In this document: piece by piece, positions 58,751 through 64,000 of the stretch
Position numbering within the stretch: position 1 is the first letter of the stretch
Layout of the letters: every line of letters begins with the position of its first letter
Origin: Heterotrichella gracilis
Lineage: Eukaryota; Sar; Xanthophyceae; Tribonematales; Xanthonemataceae
DNA: 64,000 bases
Direction of reading: 5' to 3'
Assembly: GCA_032358255.1 (NCBI GenBank)
Contig: JAULBX010029488.1
Span: 1 to 64,000, forward strand
The notes under the pieces: model-generated
The model's input: the letters and a program-made list of their open reading frames with translations, nothing else
The model's database searches: none
Told to the model about the DNA's origin: nothing
Position numbers and translations under genes: made by a program

Positions 58751-61518
58751 CTATGCAAACCTGTCTATCCGCACAGTAACCACCCTGCCGGCCACCTCTT
58801 TGTCGTTCATCTTGTCAACAGCAGCGATGGCGTCCTCCTTGCTGGCAAAGCGCACCACGCCAAAGCCCCTGGGAAAAGGGAATGAAAAACGTTGTAAAAT
58901 ACATTTCAAAACAGCACAAATGTAATTTAGGTGGGGATTGGTCGAGGACTAGCAGGGTGGCACGTGGTATTGGCATAGTGTGGGGGTTACTGAAGGGTCT
59001 GGTTGGATTGCTGGCACCCAAGTTGGCCCAACTGGCAGCATGCAGGGACAGGTGAGAATGCTGTTAAGGAGTGGGATCTGAGTGTGGCTAGGGACAGAAT
59101 CGGGAGGCGGCTTGTGTGCAAGCGCTGTGCAGGTTGGAGGTGTGTGTTTGATGTCAACGTGACAGGGGGATGGGGGAGGGACCCTGCCACAGGGCAGCAT
59201 CTAGGTGTTTAGGGTTTAGGTGTGGGTGAGGTGGCCCTGGTGCGAGGGACTTAGCACAAGCAAGGAGTGCATCCAACACCCTGTGATCACTCAAAGAAGT
59301 AGAGGCGAATGGCAGGGTCTTGGGGAGAACGGTGCGTGGGGCAGGTGTGCATTGATGTGCGCATGCATATGGCGCCCTGCGAGGGTAGCATGCATTTCAC
59401 AGTCCACAGTATGCGATTTGTGTGACATGGGTGTCCTTGAAATGTGCTGGGCATTGCGGCGATGGGATGGAACCCTCCATGATGGTTATCGATAACCTGC
59501 CGAAAGCATTTTGAGGTAGGGTGTATATTAGGGTTCCCATCTTGACCTACCGCAGTCACCGTCCGCCCACTTCCTGCTATATATATTTCATTATTTAAAA
59601 GCAGGGCATTTTATTAGGGTTCAGGGTAGGGTTTCTCCTAAGGATTTTCCTCACCTTGACCTGCCGTAGCTGTCGTAGACCACGTCCGCCCGCTCCACGT
59701 TTGCACAGTCGCGGAAGGCGTCCTTCAGTTGCTGCCACGTGCAGTCATAGGGCAGGTTGTGCACGACGACCTGCAAGGGGGAGGGGGACGGGGCGCGTGA
59801 GCACGGCTGGGTTTAGGGTTTAGGGTTTTTGAACGGGTGGGTGCGCTGCTTATGGCCCTGCGGTGGGCACTTCCCCCCAATCTGCTGTCTGTTTTCTATG
59901 CAGCTAGTATGCTGAGGGTGGTGAAGGGGGTGTGTGGTACTGGTGTGAAGGGTATGCCATGGTCAGCAAAAGAGAGGATGGTGAAGTACTGGTGTCAATG
60001 GTGTGGCATGCAAAAGAGAGGGGACGTGGGGATGAAGGATGGCGCCTGCCTGCATGCAACTGGCTCTGCAAGAATATGCACACAGATTGCCAGAACAGTA
60101 TGACATGACACACGCCAGGACCGCATGTGGGGCATTGACAAGGTGGCAGTGGTGGTGGCGGTGGGCGGAGGCACTCACTTGCAGGCCGCTGGACACCCCC
60201 GGCACGCCTGGTGGCGGTCGCCGCTCAGCAATGCCCCGCCCCCCCCTCCCTCGCGCGCCCCCTCGCGCCCCGCCCCGGAAGAAAAACACCCCCTCGGGTG
60301 CGTACGTCGGCATGGCAGCCGGCATGGCGCCGGGAATGAAGCCCCCCGGGGCCCCTCGCCCTCGGCCCCTGCCCCGCGGCGATGGGTAGCTATACCCGTA
60401 CCCCCCTCGCCCGGGTGGTGCCTCGTAGTATGCGTAGCCATACCCTCCTCGGCCGCCCTGGTAGGCAGCGTACTCATAGTCGTACTGCGGTTGTTGTTGG
60501 TAGGGCCGGCGGACGGCGCCCTGCAAGCACCACACCCCCCACGTGTCAATGTTCAATGTTTCCACTGATGCAAGTGAGATGAGCGCCGATGGGCTGCTCC
60601 CAAACTCGTTGGGAGTCGAACTCAATACGGGGACATATATACTGGGCGATTCCACGGTCGATACGAACGGTATGAATCAGCCGCTTGGGAATGAGTGCAT
60701 GGGGCCCCATGACCAGGCCAGTAGACTATTCAAAGCCATGCGATACGAAAGGTCCTCCTTTATTATCCGGCTAAGAAGCACAGGCTGCCAGGGTTGTACG
60801 CAACATGTTGCAGCGAAACAAGCACTCGTCCTGGCAAACAGCCTCGCCCTGAACATCCAAAGTGCAGTTTCTATCTCCTCCCGCCGACTGTGTTCCCAAC
60901 CTTCGAATGCCCAAGTGTTCTATGCAACTTTCCTGGCGTTTTCAAAACACGGTAAACGCCCCCACCACCCCAGCCCCAGTTGCGACCTCCTTGCATATAC
61001 AGCTGTGCCGGCGCTACCAGTGTATGTATATGTATGCACGCACCTGTGGAGGGGCGCCCTCTGGTCCCGAGACATGCACAGCTTTTTTCTTCCCGTCCTC
61101 CCCTTCCTCCACCACAAACTCCACCACCTCGCCCTCCCGTAGACTGCGGAAGCCGGGCGCCTCGATGCTACTCTGCGGGACCAATACAGCGCAGGTTGGG
61201 CGCCATGGGCCACGACCAATAGAAACGGGTCTGCAAGATAAGGTGACATGCCGATCACAACCCATAGTTTGCGTCCCACCCCCAGAACAAGCTGGTTACC
61301 CAACCCTCTGTCTTCCACCACGAAAGGTGTAGGTGGGTGCTGCCCACTTGTCGTACCTGGTGTACGAACAGGTCCTCACCCCCGTCGTCAGGAGCAACGA
61401 ACCCATATCCCTTGTAGGCATTGAACCACCGCACGGATCCCCTTGCTTTGCCGCTGGGTTCCCCATGCTCCACTACCTGTTCCACCTGCTCTGCCTGCGG
61501 CTCTCCATGCTCGCTCAT
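58751..61518 (-). CDS. NAB1: NAB1-type cold-shock/RRM RNA-binding protein
   Basis: Five phase-consistent exons, 61518-61357, 61172-61044, 60520-60179, 59770-59655 and 58868-58751, encode 288 residues. Residues 24-95 are a cold-shock domain ([36 protein letters not shown]). Residues 98-211 are Gly/Tyr/Arg-rich with RGRGRGR and [12 protein letters not shown] boxes. Residues 212-288 are an RRM ([25 protein letters not shown]). This is the order and wording of Chlamydomonas NAB1, a cytosolic repressor of light-harvesting (LHCBM) mRNA translation that is controlled by arginine methylation and cysteine redox state. The linker is longer than in the 247-residue Chlamydomonas protein. Cys221 aligns with Chlamydomonas Cys181, but Val267 occupies the Cys226 position. 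The ATG at 61518 is the only one ahead of the cold-shock domain in frame. Confidence 0.93.
59528..59580 (-). repeat. Partial copy of the tail of NAB1 exon 59770-59655
   Basis: CCATCTTGACCTACCGCAGT and the following CACCGTCCGCCCACTTCC resemble the exon end at 59651-59698. TTTAGGG-like repeats flank both. The copy lies in the intron after the real exon. Confidence 0.6.
59800..60178. other. NAB1 intron 3 with TTTAGGG repeats
   Basis: Intronic sequence between exons 60520-60179 and 59770-59655. GGGTTTAGGGTTTAGGG lies at 59811. Nothing else recognisable. Confidence 0.5.
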
Positions 61519-61674
61519 AGCTGCGGGTAACGGACTCAATAAGATACAGTCTTGCTACCATGCGTTAGGAAACGAAGCCTGGTCCTCCCTGCGCCCCTGC
61601 GCCTCACACAGCCCCAGCCATAGCACCCACCCAGCAGCACAGCAAGTGATACCGCACAACGACAGCCCAGGCTC

Positions 61675-62523
61675 CTATGGTAACGCGACGTCACACACGC
61701 ATGCCCTTAGCCCCCATTCTTGCCTCACGACGACTGAAGACTCCCTGCTCTCTCCCTGCAACTGCACTCGAGAGCTTGCCGCTTGGCGGGTTGGCCAACC
61801 GGGAGTGGGGACCGGATCTTGGGCGGGCGAGGCAAAGCGCGGTCGCATGGGAGAGGATTTGCGATTGCTTCCATATCCTGCCCTGTGCTGACGTGGCCGA
61901 CACGTGGCAAGCCCACAACTCTTTCGGGGGCTCTGCTCGACCCTGCCGAGGGGTTTCAGACTGCTCTTCAAGGAGCTTCTTTTGGCTGGTTGGCAGCTTA
62001 CCACTGGCCAGTCACAGTGCTTGGGCCAACACCTATCACAGCCAACAGTGCGGTACAACTCAACGTTGGAGGACCACTTCTCGGCAGGCCAGCGGGTTGC
62101 TGACTCAGACTGGGTCCCACAAGCCGGGCACACACCACCTTCCACAGGAACTGGCCGCCATCCCATGGCATGCATTGCATGTTTGATGCACAATCCCCCC
62201 AATAAGCGGTCGAATGGTAGGTTGAGGTTTCCTGACCGCCCCAGCGATGTCTTAATTATGCCCCATCCAAGGTACACCCACCGCCAATTGCCACGCAGCA
62301 CGCGTGGCGCAACCATGATGGCATGTCGCAACGACCATGGTCTCAGTTCACAACTTGAGGCTGCACGCACGCAGGCATTGGTATGCGCGCCCAAGGATAC
62401 AACCGGCACAGCACCCCTAACAAACATGTCACGAAGCCACCAACACCTAACAGGGTCCCAAATGCCGCCCATACAGGGGGCCATAGCAGTGGCGCCTGCC
62501 AAAATAACTCCACAGCACATCAC
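61675..62523 (-). CDS. Hypothetical 282-residue open frame
   Basis: A long uninterrupted frame in GC-rich DNA upstream of NAB1, same strand. It contains CPACGT followed 31 residues later by CDRCWPKHC, which could be a zinc-binding cluster, and several tryptophans. I recognise no family. The opposite strand is also open for over 200 codons (61904-62545), so the length may simply reflect the GC-rich composition. It may be noncoding or a remnant of a mobile element. Confidence 0.2.
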   Translation of the reverse strand: MMCCGVILAGATAMAPCMGGIWDPVRCWWLRDMFVRGAVPVVSLGAHTNACVRAASSCELRPWSLRHAIMVAPRVLRGNWRWVYLGWGIIKTSLGRSGNLNLPFDRLLGGLCIKHAMHAMGWRPVPVEGGVCPACGTQSESATRWPAEKWSSNVELYRTVGCDRCWPKHCDWPVVSCQPAKRSSLKSSLKPLGRVEQSPRKSCGLATCRPRQHRAGYGSNRKSSPMRPRFASPAQDPVPTPGWPTRQAASSRVQLQGESRESSVVVRQEWGLRACVCDVALP

Positions 62524-63280
62524 ACGATATTGTAGTGACCTGTGACCTGCTAGTGCGTGTTTTCAGGCGCAATGCATTGAGATGGCTATCCCTAAAACCC
62601 GTGAGGCAGGGTTGCCATACGGGCCGCCACCCCAACCCTGGAAAACCCTAAAAAACTGCTGTGCAAGCACGCGTGTGCGTGGTCTGACCCCCGCCCCCCC
62701 AACCCTGGATCAGGCCGCCTTCTTTTGAGAGAGGAGCAAAGCAACGAAAAGACAGGGAAAACGTTGTTTCTGCGTGTCAAAAAATGCCGGGGCCCGCGCT
62801 GCGGGTTAGCCCCAATGTCAGTGGCGGGGTCAACACACCACCAGCCATGCATCGCCAGCACCCCCCCCCCTCTCCCCCCCCCTCTGCCTGCTGCGCTACT
62901 GACTTCACCCCTCCCCCCACCAGCCACAGCAAGTGCGCCACTCCAGTGTACCCTTCCCGTCTCCCCACTGGAGCCACACCACCAGCCATTGCCATTGCCC
63001 CGCCTGCTGCCGCCCTGACTGGCCGCGACTGTCTCCTTCCCTTTCCAGCTGCCGCATGTGGCGGCTACGCCTCCCCTGGCCTCCCCCAGCCACCCACCCT
63101 CTCAGCTCCCTGCGCGAGCGGCTGCCCTCGCCCTGGTCGCCATAGCAGCTTCCCCCTCCAGCCCCTACCCATGGCCATCCAGTGCCATGGGCCTCAGCAC
63201 AAGTCACTACCACTCTCCTCCCTCCCTCTTCCACACCACACCTCGCCTGGAAGCCCCCCCCCCGGTCCCCTTCAATCCCC
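62524..63280. other. C/T-rich low-complexity stretch downstream of the TPS-like gene
   Basis: 62860-63280 is dominated by CCCCTCC, CCACC and CTCCC motifs. Open frames here are compositional. It should include the 3' UTR of the TPS-like gene. Confidence 0.5.
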
Positions 63281-64000
63281 CTACCCATCCATGTCCTGAG
63301 GCCCTTGCCCAAGCTCCTGCACCTGCGCCCGCCCTGGCCCCGCCCTGGCCCCCGCCCCCACCCCCGCCAGCTTGTGCAGCAGCAGCGCCACCTCATCGGT
63401 GTCCTTCACGTAGTAGGGCGCCTTGGAGGGCTTCTGGCCAACCGTGCAGGCAAACACCTGCGGGGGAGGGTGTAGGGTTTAGGATTAAGGGTTTAGGGTT
63501 TGAGATTAGTATCCTTGACTAGGAGGGCGCCTTGGAGGGCTTCTGGCCAACCGTGCAGGCAAACACCTGCGGGGGAGGGTGTAGGGTTTAGGATTAAAGG
63601 TTAAGGGATTGTGTCCTTACATAGTAGGTCGCCTTGAGGGAGCCTTGGCCCACAATGCAGGCAAACATAGGCAGGGAGTGCGGGGCTGGGGGGTGTACAA
63701 GGGTGGGGGTTGGCAACCGGGCGGCATGCGCACCACAGCTGAAGAGGGTGAGCATGCGGGCACAGGCGTGGTTGAAAAAGGCGGCTATCACATGTGTGCA
63801 ATGGGGAGGGGAAGGGGGGAGGCACCCATATTGCTACAAGGAAACTGGTGCCTCACCCATCTTCTCACCATGCACCCACCACCACTCCCTCATCCACCAC
63901 CCCCTCAACCCCCCCACGCGTACCTCTGCCGGCATGTGTGGCGAGAAGGTGACATGCTCAATGGCGTCAAACATGTCCTCATCGCTCCGGTCATCTCCCA
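63281..64000 (-). CDS. Class II trehalose-6-phosphate synthase/phosphatase-like protein, C-terminal end (5' part beyond window)
   Basis: Two exons are visible: 64000-63924 (partial) and 63457-63281. The first reads GDDRSDEDMFDAI, the aspartate-rich HAD-phosphatase motif of the trehalose-phosphate phosphatase domain, then FSPHMPAE. The second continues in phase 0 as VFACTVGQKPSKAPYYV, DTDEVALLLHKLAG, and a short Gly/Ala tail with stop TAG at 63283-63281. This is the characteristic end of plant TPS proteins with fused synthase and phosphatase-like domains (class II), which mostly act in sugar signalling. Catalytic competence cannot be judged from this piece. Confidence 0.88.
63515..63690 (-). 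repeat. Two copies of the 5' edge of the last TPS exon
   Basis: GGCGCCTTGGAGGGCTTCTG at 63526 with CCAACCGTGCAGGCAAACAC and the CCGCAG acceptor repeats 63418-63463 almost perfectly. A degraded copy lies at 63622-63672. GGGTTTAGGATTAA units separate them. A transcript using the copied acceptor would meet a stop soon after. Confidence 0.85.

Noticed and set aside
60595-60640. Possible tRNA T-arm (GAGTTCGACTCCC on the minus strand)
   Set aside because: The flanking stem does not pair well and no D-arm or acceptor stem could be folded.

Overview
The window is nuclear DNA of a green alga (Chlorophyta). Genes are broken into many short exons by GT-AG introns. The proteome signature is plant and algal: a NAB1-type cold-shock/RRM protein, a TTM1/TTM2-type kinase-CYTH protein, a plastid-type uroporphyrinogen decarboxylase, a class II trehalose-phosphate synthase and an ELF3-like protein. 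Introns are full of degenerate TTTAGGG/CCCTAAA, the telomere motif of plants and many green algae. I do not assign a genus. All splice models were made by eye from reading-frame continuity, splice consensus and family knowledge.

Layout. 0.2-16.2 kb, minus: one very large gene for a secreted, cysteine-rich, heavily N-glycosylatable protein of at least about 2,170 residues that ends at the left edge in an REJ-like region. 17.5-18.7 kb, minus: a 4-exon DUF4864-like gene. 19.5-27.8 kb, plus: a 17-exon TTM1/2-type gene with P-loop kinase, CYTH and tail-anchor segments. 29.6-33.4 kb, plus: a 6-exon disordered protein with a polyQ tract and an ELF3-like block. 35.7-56.2 kb: an AT-richer island with six relics of one intronless family (F-box-like, SAP, possible XPA-C-like region), three on minus to the left and three on plus to the right of an intact 10-exon uroporphyrinogen decarboxylase gene (42.8-47.4 kb, minus). 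58.8-61.5 kb, minus: a 5-exon NAB1 orthologue. 63.3-64.0 kb, minus: the 3' end of a class II trehalose-6-phosphate synthase/phosphatase-like gene.

Two features stand out. First, in six of the genes, exon edges together with their splice site are duplicated once to several times in the neighbouring intron, usually beside telomere-like repeats. Second, every copy of the six-member SAP family carries a different inactivating lesion (frameshift, stop, lost start or truncation), so the cluster looks like a gene graveyard around a housekeeping gene.

The genes do not form an operon or a single pathway. UROD is tetrapyrrole (chlorophyll/haem) synthesis, NAB1 is light-harvesting translation control, the ELF3-like protein suggests clock or temperature signalling, and the TPS-like protein suggests sugar signalling; the linkage is probably incidental.
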